From positions 1 through 37,097 of the forward strand of contig CANQPI010000017.1 of the NCBI GenBank assembly GCA_947625725.1: DNA of 37,097 nt, in the 5' to 3' direction. Below are positions 15,921 to 23,113 of the stretch, one piece after another. The stretch's first letter is position 1. Each line of letters begins with the position of its first letter. Position numbers and translations under genes: made by a program. The notes under the pieces are model-generated. The model worked only from the letters and a program-made list of their open reading frames with translations, searched no databases and was not told the DNA's origin. The stretch is from an uncultured Clostridia bacterium. GTDB taxonomy: Bacteria > Bacillota > Clostridia > Christensenellales > CAG-314.

Positions 15921-16048
15921 CGTCCTTGTTCACACAGGCGCGAGGGTGTCCCCTGCAAAATAATCTGCAATAAGCGCCGCACACAAGCAGAAAAATATCT
16001 TTACCAAATCGTGTGCGGCACGAATGAAGCCTTTTTGCAATGTTGGGG
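15921..16048. repeat. Structured dispersed intergenic repeat, copy 3
   Basis: Bases 15921-16040 match 551-670 with no gaps and about ten differences. The inner stem CCGCACAC/GTGTGCGG (15977-15984/16011-16018) is intact. The outer stem keeps TGCAAAA/TTTTGCA, and CCCC (15950-15953) can still pair with GGGG (16045-16048) beyond a five-base insertion. Like copy 1, it lies just past the terminator of a minus-strand operon, here rplM-rpsI. Confidence 0.8.
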
Positions 16049-16103
16049 CGCAACAAATTTATTTTTTTCTGATTTTCATTCATCCCAACAATTGACACAG
16101 AGC

Positions 16104-16131
16104 AAAAAAATCGACCCCGAAACGAGGTCGA
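16104..16131 (-). terminator. Terminator of the rplM-rpsI operon
   Basis: On the minus strand TCGACCTCG (16131-16123) pairs with CGGGGTCGA (16119-16111), one G-U pair, loop of three, followed by seven T (16110-16104). Confidence 0.95.
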
Positions 16132-16172
16132 TTTGCGTTAAACTGTGTTTGCGCTCGGTTTGCAAGCAAATA

Positions 16173-16583
16173 CTAACGTTTGCTGAATTGCGGCGCTTTG
16201 CGGGCTTTTTTGAGTCCGTACTTTTTGCGTTCCTTCATGCGCGGATCGCGAGTGAGGAAACCGCTCTTTTTGAGGATGGATTTGTCCTCGCCTGCAATTA
16301 CGAGCGCGCGGGCAATACCATGACGGATAGCGCCTGCTTGTCCCGTGTAGCCGCCGCCTTGCACGTTGACCACCACGTCGTACTTGCCGAGAGAGTCGGT
16401 GGCGTTCAAGGGTTGACGCACGATGTACTTCAAAGTGTCCAATCCGAAGTAATCGTCGATAGAACGATCGTTGATGGTGATAGTTCCGTTGCCGCCGGGG
16501 ATAAGTCTGACGCGGGCGATGGATTTCTTTCTTCTGCCTGTTCCCCAAAATTGAATTTTTTTGGTTGCTTTTACCTTAGCCAT
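16173..16583 (-). CDS. rpsI: 30S ribosomal protein S9
   Basis: The 136-residue product belongs to the small ribosomal subunit, where its C-terminal tail reaches the tRNA in the P site. Recognisable features are [19 protein letters not shown] near the N-terminus, [19 protein letters not shown] in the middle and the invariant basic end FSKR. Length is typical (about 130). AAGGAGGG precedes the ATG. It follows rplM by 14 bases, the universal rplM-rpsI pair. Confidence 0.99.
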   Translation of the reverse strand: MAKVKATKKIQFWGTGRRKKSIARVRLIPGGNGTITINDRSIDDYFGLDTLKYIVRQPLNATDSLGKYDVVVNVQGGGYTGQAGAIRHGIARALVIAGEDKSILKKSGFLTRDPRMKERKKYGLKKARKAPQFSKR

Positions 16584-16597
16584 TTGTCATTCCCTCC

Positions 16598-17032
16598 TTA
16601 CTCCAACACCAGCACTTCGGGATGTTGTGCCTCGTGTTTGTGTTCTGCGCCCTTGTACACGCGAAGTTTTGTGAGCATTTTTCTGCCCAGACTGTTGTGG
16701 GGAAGCATGCCCTTGACGGCGTGCATCATTGCAAAGTCGCTACGCTCCGCCATTAACTTGGCGTATTGAGTTTGTTTGAGATGTCCCGGTCTGGGGGAAC
16801 GGCGAACGTACATTTTTTGCGTGAGTTTGTTGCCCGTAAGAACCGCTTTGTCGCAGTTGATGACGATAACATAGTCGCCGCAATCCACGTTGGGGGTGAA
16901 TGAGGGCTTGTTTTTGCCGCGGAGAATAGCCGCAACTTGACTTGCCACGCGTCCGAGAGGTTTGTCGGAGGCGTCTACAACGTACCATTTTCTTTCAACG
17001 GTATCTTGATGAGCCATGTAAGTTTTTAACAT
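16598..17032 (-). CDS. rplM: 50S ribosomal protein L13
   Basis: The 144-residue product is an early-assembling protein of the large subunit. It shows [20 protein letters not shown] at the N-terminus, [20 protein letters not shown], and the signature region [21 protein letters not shown]. The ATG at 17032 is chosen because AGGAG lies six bases before it and because L13 proteins begin MKTYM-like; the longer reading would extend into the leader. It is the first gene of an operon with rpsI. Confidence 0.99.
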   Translation of the reverse strand: MLKTYMAHQDTVERKWYVVDASDKPLGRVASQVAAILRGKNKPSFTPNVDCGDYVIVINCDKAVLTGNKLTQKMYVRRSPRPGHLKQTQYAKLMAERSDFAMMHAVKGMLPHNSLGRKMLTKLRVYKGAEHKHEAQHPEVLVLE

Positions 17033-17147
17033 TGTGTACTCCTGAAATTTAAGATCGATTTGCTGTTCACGGTTGAACAATTACCGCCAGTGGAAATGCG
17101 ATTTAGACAGGGCAGAGCTTAAAATACCGTGCCGAATTGTTCACAGC
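17033..17147 (-). promoter_or_regulatory. Probable L13 leader RNA upstream of rplM
   Basis: The transcript predicted from the promoter at 17154-17182 has a leader of about 115 bases. TGAACAATT (17143-17135, minus strand) pairs perfectly with AATTGTTCA (17082-17074), closing a long-range stem within a few bases of the transcript start. Firmicutes carry a structured L13 leader at this place, thought to let the ribosomal protein regulate its own operon. Position and structure fit; I have not checked the consensus. Confidence 0.65.
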
Positions 17148-17153
17148 CTTTTT

Positions 17154-17182
17154 ATTATACAAATACCGCAAAATGTTGTCAA
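17154..17182 (-). promoter_or_regulatory. Promoter of rplM-rpsI
   Basis: Perfect consensus TTGACA (17177-17182), 17-base spacer, TATAAT (17154-17159) on the minus strand, as expected for a highly expressed ribosomal protein operon. Confidence 0.93.
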
Positions 17183-17254
17183 GCAAATAAAGGCGTTTTG
17201 TCGTTTTGTTACAAAATCGCGCCGAAATTCATATCGTATAAAAGGAAAAAACGT

Positions 17255-19312
17255 ATGAAATTCTCAAAAAAATGCACAAATTTTGCCGAAAACGTTTTTG
17301 AAACGGGCAAAATGAAAAAAGCCCTGCCGCAAAATGTGTACAAGGCGTTGCTCGAAGCGCGAATTTCGGGCGGGGAACTGTCGGAAAAAGATCTGCAAAT
17401 ATTTGCACGAGCGTTGAGCAAATGGGCGATAGGTAGGGGCGCAACGCGATTTGCGCATACATTTTGTCCGCTGAACAACTGCACGGCGGGCAAGCGGGAC
17501 AGCCTGTATTGTTTGCAAGCCGACGGCACTGCCGCGTTGAAGTTCCGCGCGAAAGAACTGTCCTCGGGCGAGGGGGACGCAAGCAGTTTTCCCAGCGGGG
17601 GAATGAGGCAAATTTACGAAGCGCGCGGAATTACGAAATGGGACGTCCGCGCAGACCCCTACGTCTTTGAAGATTGTCTGTACATACCTTGCACTTTTTG
17701 CGGGGCGAACGGCGAAACGCTGGATACAAAAACGCCGCTGCTCCGCAGTAACGCCGCGCTCAACAAACAAGCGTTGAGAGTGTTGAAGTCGTTGGGAGAG
17801 GACGCGAAAGAAGTTTTTGCCGTAGTGGGCGCAGAACAGGAATATTTTTTGATAGACAAATCGCTCTACGACAGACGAACAGACCTTGTTCTGTGCGGAA
17901 GAACGGTATTCGGGGCGGCTACGCCCAAGGGGCAGGAACTGCGCGACAACTATTTTTGTCCGCCGAACGGCAAAATTACGGAATTTATGCGTGAGGTGGA
18001 CTTAGAACTGTGCAAACTCGGCATACTTGCCAAAACGGAACACCGCGAGGTGGCTCCGCACCAATTTGAATTAGCCCCCTGCTACGAACGCGCGGACATT
18101 GCCGCCGATCACAACCGTATGACGCAGGACGTTTTGTGCAGAGTTGCGGAAAAACACGGACTAGCGTGTATCCTGCACGAAAAGCCATTTGACCGCTTTA
18201 ACGGAAGCGGCAAACACAACAATTGGTCGCTGATGACGGATCGGGGAGAAAATTTGCTCGAAATTGGCGATATGGGGTGGAAAAACGCACGGTTTTTGCT
18301 GTTTTTGGCGGCGATAGTCAAAGCCGTGGACGAATACTCCGAGTTGCTTTGCGCAGTGACTTCCTCGCGCGGAAACGATTGTCGGTTGGGCGGTATGGAA
18401 GCGCCGCCGAGAGTGCTGACGGTATTTTTGGGACAGTCCGTCCAACGCGTTGTAGCCTACGCCACAAGCGGCAAATGGCGTTGCGGCAAAGACGTGTTGC
18501 CGCGATTGGACAGATCGGTAGACCGCAACCGCACCTCTCCTTTTGCATTCGGCGGCAACAAATTCGAATTTCGTTCGGTGGGTTCGTCGGCAAGCGTTGC
18601 GGAAGTCAACGCCGCGCTCAATACGGCGGTCGCCGAAAGTCTGCGCCAATTTGCGGACAGGTTGGAAAACGCGCCCAACGTGTGGAAAAGCGCAGGCGAA
18701 TTGATCTGCGAAACTTTTGCCAAACACAAAAAGGTGATATTCGAAGGCGACAATTACAGCGCGGAGTGGGTCAAGGAAGCCAGATTGCGCGACCTGAAAA
18801 ATTGCACGTCCTTGGACGCGCTGGAAAGTTTGTCCAACGCGCACTGCGTAAACTTGTTGGAAAGACACAACGTACTCAGTCAACGGGAGATACTTGCCCG
18901 TCAAAAAGTGTTGCTCGGCGGCTATGCGGAAAGCGTTTGCATAGAATTGAAAGTGGCGACGGAAATGTTTCGCAAACAGGTGCTGGGCAGTTCCGAGAAC
19001 TATTTGTCGCAACTTGCGCGCACCGCCGGCAAACTGAGCGCGCTGGGATTGGATTGCCAAACGGAAACGGATCTTGCCGCTACTGTCGCAAGGCTCAACA
19101 AACGCGGTTGCCGCATTGTTGCCACCGCCGAGCGCAGGTTGCGCCTGCTTGACGACAAGGACGTGGGTTGCAAAGCACGCTACTGTCGCGACTGCTTGTT
19201 GCCTCTACTCGACGCATTGCGCCCTATCGCGGACAAATTGGAAGCGTTGTGCCCCGCAAAGTTGTGGACAATACCCACCTACTGCGAGATGCTGTTCGAT
19301 ACGACGGTATAA
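17255..19312 (+). CDS. glnN: Type III glutamine synthetase
   Basis: The 685-residue product makes glutamine from glutamate, ammonia and ATP. GSIII-type features are AEQEYFLID (metal-binding Glu), EHREVAPHQFELAP, and NGSGKHNNWSL, the GSIII form of the NGSGxHxH glutamate-binding loop. The length (about 700) sets it apart from GSI (about 450). The ATG at 17255 follows AAAGGAAAA; the longer open frame begins inside the divergent rplM promoter and is rejected. I find no good sigma-A promoter in the 70 bases before it. It is the only long plus-strand gene in the left two thirds of the window and stands alone between rplM and alaS. No GlnR or PII gene is nearby. Confidence 0.96.
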   Translation: MKFSKKCTNFAENVFETGKMKKALPQNVYKALLEARISGGELSEKDLQIFARALSKWAIGRGATRFAHTFCPLNNCTAGKRDSLYCLQADGTAALKFRAKELSSGEGDASSFPSGGMRQIYEARGITKWDVRADPYVFEDCLYIPCTFCGANGETLDTKTPLLRSNAALNKQALRVLKSLGEDAKEVFAVVGAEQEYFLIDKSLYDRRTDLVLCGRTVFGAATPKGQELRDNYFCPPNGKITEFMREVDLELCKLGILAKTEHREVAPHQFELAPCYERADIAADHNRMTQDVLCRVAEKHGLACILHEKPFDRFNGSGKHNNWSLMTDRGENLLEIGDMGWKNARFLLFLAAIVKAVDEYSELLCAVTSSRGNDCRLGGMEAPPRVLTVFLGQSVQRVVAYATSGKWRCGKDVLPRLDRSVDRNRTSPFAFGGNKFEFRSVGSSASVAEVNAALNTAVAESLRQFADRLENAPNVWKSAGELICETFAKHKKVIFEGDNYSAEWVKEARLRDLKNCTSLDALESLSNAHCVNLLERHNVLSQREILARQKVLLGGYAESVCIELKVATEMFRKQVLGSSENYLSQLARTAGKLSALGLDCQTETDLAATVARLNKRGCRIVATAERRLRLLDDKDVGCKARYCRDCLLPLLDALRPIADKLEALCPAKLWTIPTYCEMLFDTTV

Positions 19313-19365
19313 TTTGCGCGCAAACTTCCGACCGAAATACCAAAATGCAAATTTTTTACAAAACA

Positions 19366-19389
19366 AAGGACGCCTCTTGCGGCGTCCTT
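19366..19389. terminator. Terminator between convergent glnN and alaS
   Basis: AAGGACGCC (19366-19374) pairs perfectly with GGCGTCCTT (19381-19389) around a six-base loop. Read for alaS (minus) it continues TTTGTTTTG; read for glnN (plus) it continues TTGATTTG. It probably serves both genes and is stronger for alaS. Confidence 0.85.
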
Positions 19390-19406
19390 GATTTGACGTT
19401 GTGAAT

Positions 19407-21194
19407 TTACTTGTGCAGTTCCGCTTTGATACGGCGAACGCCCGCCGAAGAAGATTGCTCCTTGGTAATTACAAAATGACCGAGATCTCCCGTGTTGTCG
19501 GCGTGAGGACCTCCGCAAATCTCCTTGCTGAAATCTCCCATTGTGTACACTTTGACGACCTCGCCGTAACGATCGCCGAACAGACCTATCGCGCCCGTTT
19601 TGCGAGCCTCTTCTATGGGCATTTCCTCGCACGTGACGGGCAAATGCCGCGCTATCGCCTCGTTGACGAGGCGTTCCGTTTCGGCGATTTCTTCCGCAGT
19701 CATGGGGCGATAGAAACTGAAATCGAAACGCAAACGCTCGGGCGTGATGTTGCTTCCCTTTTGCTTTACTTCGTCGCCGAGAACGCGCCTCAAAGCCGCT
19801 TGCAAAAGGTGCGTTGCAGTGTGCAAATGCGTGGTTTCGATACCGCCGCCCTCTGCCATGCCGCCCTTGAAGCGTTGTTCGCTGCCCGTGTGCGACTTGG
19901 CTTGGTGTTCGGCATACTTTTGATTGAAACCGTCAATATCCACGGCGTAACCGTTCTCCGCCGCCAACTCCACCGTCATCTCGACGGGGAAGCCGAACGT
20001 ATCGTACAGTTTGAAAGCCGTTCCGCCGGGGACGACGTTGCCGGGAATGTGAGAAATTACTTTGAGAAATTCCTTTTCGCCGGCGACGAGCGTTTTGCTG
20101 AAACGTTCCTCCTCCTTGTCCAATTCCTCCACTATTTTGTCGGCGTTTTGAACAAGTTCCGTATATACGTCGCGGTAAACTTCGATATACACCTTGGCAA
20201 TTTGAGATATGCTGCCCTTGGGTATATCGAGCGTGTTTGCCATGCGAACGGCCCGTCTGATAAGTCGCCTCAAAACGTAACCTTGGTCCACGTTGCTCGG
20301 CACCACTCCCACGGGATCGCCCAAAAGGAACGTCGCCGTGCGCACATGGTCGGCTATAACGCGCATAGCTTTGGTGGTTTTGGCGTCGGAGCCGTAAGTT
20401 TTGCCGCTAAGTTCCTGTATCTTGGCAAGCGCGCCTTGGAACAAATCTATGTCGTAGACGGACTTCATGCCGTTCAGCACGCACACGGTACGCTCCAAAC
20501 CCATGCCCGTATCCACATTTTTTTGAGCAAGGGGCAAATACGTACCGTCCGACTGACGGTTGAATTGCATAAACACGTTGTTCCAAATCTCCAAATATTT
20601 GCCGCAATCGCAACTCGGATCGCAATGCTCGCCGCAAGCGGGTTTACCCGTATCCCAGAATATCTCCGTATCGGGACCGCACGGACCCGTAGTGCCCGCT
20701 ATCCACCAATTGTTCTTTTTGGGGAGATAAAAAATACGCTCTTTGGGGATACCGCAACTCTCCCACACCTTGGCGGAGTCCTCGTCGCGCGGCGCGTCGT
20801 CGTCGCCCGCGAATACCGTTACCGAAATACGGTCGGGGTTCAAACCCAAATACTCGGGGCTTGTCAAAAATTCGTAACTCCACGCTATCGATTGGCGATT
20901 GAAGTAATCGCCCAACGACCAATTACCCAACATTTCGAAGAATGTGAGGTGACTGTCGTCGCCGACTTCCTCGATGTCGCCCGTGCGCACGCACTTTTGC
21001 ACGTCGGTCAGGCGCGTCCCCGCGGGATGTCGCTGTCCCAACAAATAGGGAATGAGCGGGTGCATGCCCGCCGTGGTAAACAACACGCTGGGGTCGTTTT
21101 CGGGAATAAGACTCGCCGAAGCGATCACGGCGTGTCCGCGTTCCTTGAAAAAATTCAAAAATTTCTCTCTCAAAAATTGCGAAGTTATGTTCAT
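19407..21194 (-). CDS. alaS: Alanyl-tRNA synthetase, short form
   Basis: The 595-residue product charges tRNA-Ala. The class II core is complete: TTAGMHPLIPYLLG, FFEMLGNWSLGDYF and the motif-3 region DTGMGLERTVCVLNG, followed by the tRNA-binding part with GYVLRRLIRRAVR. Editing residues are present as HTATH (His458, His462) and CGGPH (Cys560, His564). Canonical enzymes are about 870 residues. Here only about 25 residues separate the tRNA-binding region from HTATH (roughly 100 in E. coli), so the first half of the editing domain is missing, and the protein ends right after the editing motif without the oligomerisation helix and C-Ala domain. It is intact, not a pseudogene. AGAGG precedes the ATG. 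Two zinc-ribbon genes lie upstream on the same strand. Confidence 0.95.
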   Translation of the reverse strand: MNITSQFLREKFLNFFKERGHAVIASASLIPENDPSVLFTTAGMHPLIPYLLGQRHPAGTRLTDVQKCVRTGDIEEVGDDSHLTFFEMLGNWSLGDYFNRQSIAWSYEFLTSPEYLGLNPDRISVTVFAGDDDAPRDEDSAKVWESCGIPKERIFYLPKKNNWWIAGTTGPCGPDTEIFWDTGKPACGEHCDPSCDCGKYLEIWNNVFMQFNRQSDGTYLPLAQKNVDTGMGLERTVCVLNGMKSVYDIDLFQGALAKIQELSGKTYGSDAKTTKAMRVIADHVRTATFLLGDPVGVVPSNVDQGYVLRRLIRRAVRMANTLDIPKGSISQIAKVYIEVYRDVYTELVQNADKIVEELDKEEERFSKTLVAGEKEFLKVISHIPGNVVPGGTAFKLYDTFGFPVEMTVELAAENGYAVDIDGFNQKYAEHQAKSHTGSEQRFKGGMAEGGGIETTHLHTATHLLQAALRRVLGDEVKQKGSNITPERLRFDFSFYRPMTAEEIAETERLVNEAIARHLPVTCEEMPIEEARKTGAIGLFGDRYGEVVKVYTMGDFSKEICGGPHADNTGDLGHFVITKEQSSSAGVRRIKAELHK

Positions 21195-21219
21195 TTGTTA
21201 CCTCTTTGATGTCCCTACA

Positions 21220-21261
21220 ACAGGAAAGACCACAACACCTCCGCGCTACGGTCTTTCTGTG
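21220..21261 (-). promoter_or_regulatory. Strong hairpin in the alaS leader
   Basis: On the minus strand ACAGAAAGACC (21261-21251 region) pairs with GGTCTTTCCTGT (21231-21220), one bulged base, with an 18-base loop. No T-tract follows, so it is not a standard terminator. It lies 26 bases before the alaS start, in the 96-base gap after the zinc-ribbon gene. I see no T-box consensus. It could be an RNA-processing or regulatory stem. Confidence 0.55.
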
Positions 21262-21290
21262 TGAAAGGTTGATTTTGTTTGAATCGCGCC

Positions 21291-22235
21291 CTACTTGTCC
21301 TCTTCCAACAGTTTGCCCCTCGCTCCGAAAGACATAAAGAAAAAGAACAAATAGTAAACGGGAATAGCCCATATAGCGTAGCCTATTTTGTAACCGTCTG
21401 CCAACTTGAACCAATTTTGCACCGTTTGGAGCGCGCCTTCGCCAACGGCGATCGTGTTGAACAAAAACACAAGTCCCACCACGACCAGCGTTACCCAAAA
21501 CATTGCAAAATAGTACCAATCCAAATGCTTGGTATGCTTGCATTTGACTGCGCGCACTATGCTCAAAACAAATTGCACAGCCATTGTCGCAAGCGTCAGC
21601 AACACCAACACGCCGATAATGATATTAGCCGTGCCCATGTGTTCGTACTTCATTTTGTTGGGGAAAACCTTGGATAACGCCATGCGCAAATAGTCCTCGC
21701 CGTAACGCGCGACGCCGTTATTGGTCAATCCTCCGTCCAGATCGTACAAAAATTTCGGACGGGTGGCAACGCCTGCAATATCCACGGGCGCCATGATGAA
21801 GTAAGCGAACAGTATCAAAAACACAATGGACAAAATCGCAACGACGCGACTGCTTTTGCTACTGCGTACCGCGTCGGAAGAATTCGACGCTTGACTCTTG
21901 GCGGTTTTGTCGGAACTTTTGCGCAGTTTGCGCGGATCGACGGGCTGTGCCTGCTGATAGGTCACAAAGGAATATCCGCAGGAGCAAACGCTCTCGTGCG
22001 CGTCTACTTCCTTGCCGCACTTGGGGCAAATCTTGGTTTCCAGACCGACCCGAAGTTGCGCGCCGCAATTACGGCAGAAGTTTGCCATGGGCGTGTTGTG
22101 AGTGTGACACTTGTGACAAACTATCGGCTCTTCGGGAATTTTCAACTGTCCGCCGCAACGCGAGCAATACTTTGAACTCAAAGAATTGCTGTTGCCGCAA
22201 CGAGGACAGATATTGTAACTATTTGCGCCGTTCAT
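21291..22235 (-). CDS. Membrane protein with three N-terminal zinc ribbons
   Basis: The 314-residue product begins with three treble-clef-like ribbons: CPRCG...CSRCG, CHKCH...CRNCG and CPKCG...CSCG. A Ser/Lys-rich linker (about 95-130) follows, then four membrane segments starting with VVAILSIVFLILFAYFIMAP. The second segment has GTANIIIGVLVLL, and the C-terminus is short and charged. No catalytic motif is visible. Zinc-ribbon membrane proteins are common in Clostridia but their function is unknown. The ATG at 22235 is preferred because AGGAGG lies six bases before it; an ATG two codons earlier abuts that site. It follows the seven-ribbon gene by 15 bases in one operon. Confidence 0.75.
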   Translation of the reverse strand: MNGANSYNICPRCGNSNSLSSKYCSRCGGQLKIPEEPIVCHKCHTHNTPMANFCRNCGAQLRVGLETKICPKCGKEVDAHESVCSCGYSFVTYQQAQPVDPRKLRKSSDKTAKSQASNSSDAVRSSKSSRVVAILSIVFLILFAYFIMAPVDIAGVATRPKFLYDLDGGLTNNGVARYGEDYLRMALSKVFPNKMKYEHMGTANIIIGVLVLLTLATMAVQFVLSIVRAVKCKHTKHLDWYYFAMFWVTLVVVGLVFLFNTIAVGEGALQTVQNWFKLADGYKIGYAIWAIPVYYLFFFFMSFGARGKLLEEDK

Positions 22236-22250
22236 AGGCATCCTCCTGAA

Positions 22251-23063
22251 TTAACTCTTTCTTTGCCCGCAATTGGTGCAAAACAGGTCGTCCTGTTCGT
22301 TGACGTGGTTGCAATTGTCGCAAGTCCACATCTCCACTCTGTCGGGCTTGACCCCGTCGAAGGAGTGTCTGCACCTTGCGCAGAACGTGCTGTCCGCACT
22401 GTTCTCCGCGCCGCAATCGGGGCAGTATCTCTTGGGCTCTTCTATTACAAGTTTAAGTCCGCAACTGCAACAAAACACCTCGTCTTCGGGGTTGAGCGTG
22501 CCGCAGTTGGGGCAAATGACGTTTTTGCCGGAAACGCTCTCCAAACAGGCTTGCCTGACGGTGAGTTCGCCCAAATTTACGCTGTGATGAGTCAGTTGCA
22601 TTTCTTCCGTAGCCGCTTCCGCCAAAGAGCCGAAACAGTAGTAGCACATATCCGCGTCCAGACCGTTGGGACGTCCGCAATGGGGGCAAATCTTTCGTTG
22701 CACCACACGGTGACTGTGCAAATTGGCTACGCTTACGCCGCAGTTGGGACAAAAAATTTCCGTGATGGCAACCAAGCCGCCGCAATGAGGACAACGCGCC
22801 GCTTCGGACGGAATGGACGTCAAACCGACGTTTTCGACGTCGGGAAACTTTGTCACGTCGCCGGACAGCGCGGAATTGCCCTCGCTCGGCGCGGACGCAA
22901 GCGACAAGCCGCAATTTACGCAGAAAGCGTACGTGCTGTCGTTGACGGCTTGACAATGAGGGCAAACTATCTCTTTGCGGGCTGTGAAGTTGGATTGACC
23001 GCAGTTGCAACAGAACGTCGAATCGTTGGTGTTGACCTCACCGCAGTTTTTGCATACTTTCAT
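22251..23063 (-). CDS. Soluble protein made of seven zinc ribbons
   Basis: The 270-residue product is almost entirely zinc ribbons of the form CxxC...CxxC. In order these are CKNCG/CCNCG, CPHC/CVNCG, CPHCG/CPNCG, CPHCG/CYYC, CPNCG/CCSCG, CPDCG/CARC and CDNC/CTNCG, so 28 cysteines arranged for seven metal sites. There is no signal peptide or membrane segment. The family (DZR-like ribbons) is recognisable but no function can be assigned; protein or nucleic-acid binding is possible. The promoter at 23073-23101 leaves only about two bases before the ATG and no ribosome binding site, so the mRNA is predicted to be leaderless. The neighbouring membrane protein has the same ribbon type. Confidence 0.78.
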   Translation of the reverse strand: MKVCKNCGEVNTNDSTFCCNCGQSNFTARKEIVCPHCQAVNDSTYAFCVNCGLSLASAPSEGNSALSGDVTKFPDVENVGLTSIPSEAARCPHCGGLVAITEIFCPNCGVSVANLHSHRVVQRKICPHCGRPNGLDADMCYYCFGSLAEAATEEMQLTHHSVNLGELTVRQACLESVSGKNVICPNCGTLNPEDEVFCCSCGLKLVIEEPKRYCPDCGAENSADSTFCARCRHSFDGVKPDRVEMWTCDNCNHVNEQDDLFCTNCGQRKS

Positions 23064-23072
23064 AACTATCTA

Positions 23073-23101
23073 AATATATACTACTTTCTTGCGATTGTCA
23101 A
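23073..23101 (-). promoter_or_regulatory. Promoter of the zinc-ribbon operon, implying a leaderless mRNA
   Basis: TTGACA (23096-23101), 17-base spacer, TATATT (23073-23078) on the minus strand. Only nine bases separate the -10 box from the ATG at 23063. It lies 12 bases after the glnS stop codon with no terminator between, so read-through from dnaB-glnS is also likely. Confidence 0.75.
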
Positions 23102-23113
23102 GTCAATAGTCCG

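Noticed and set aside
21195-21290. T-box riboswitch before alaS
   Set aside because: The gap is only 96 bases, there is no AGGGTGGNACCGCG element, no specifier loop and no terminator with a T-run.
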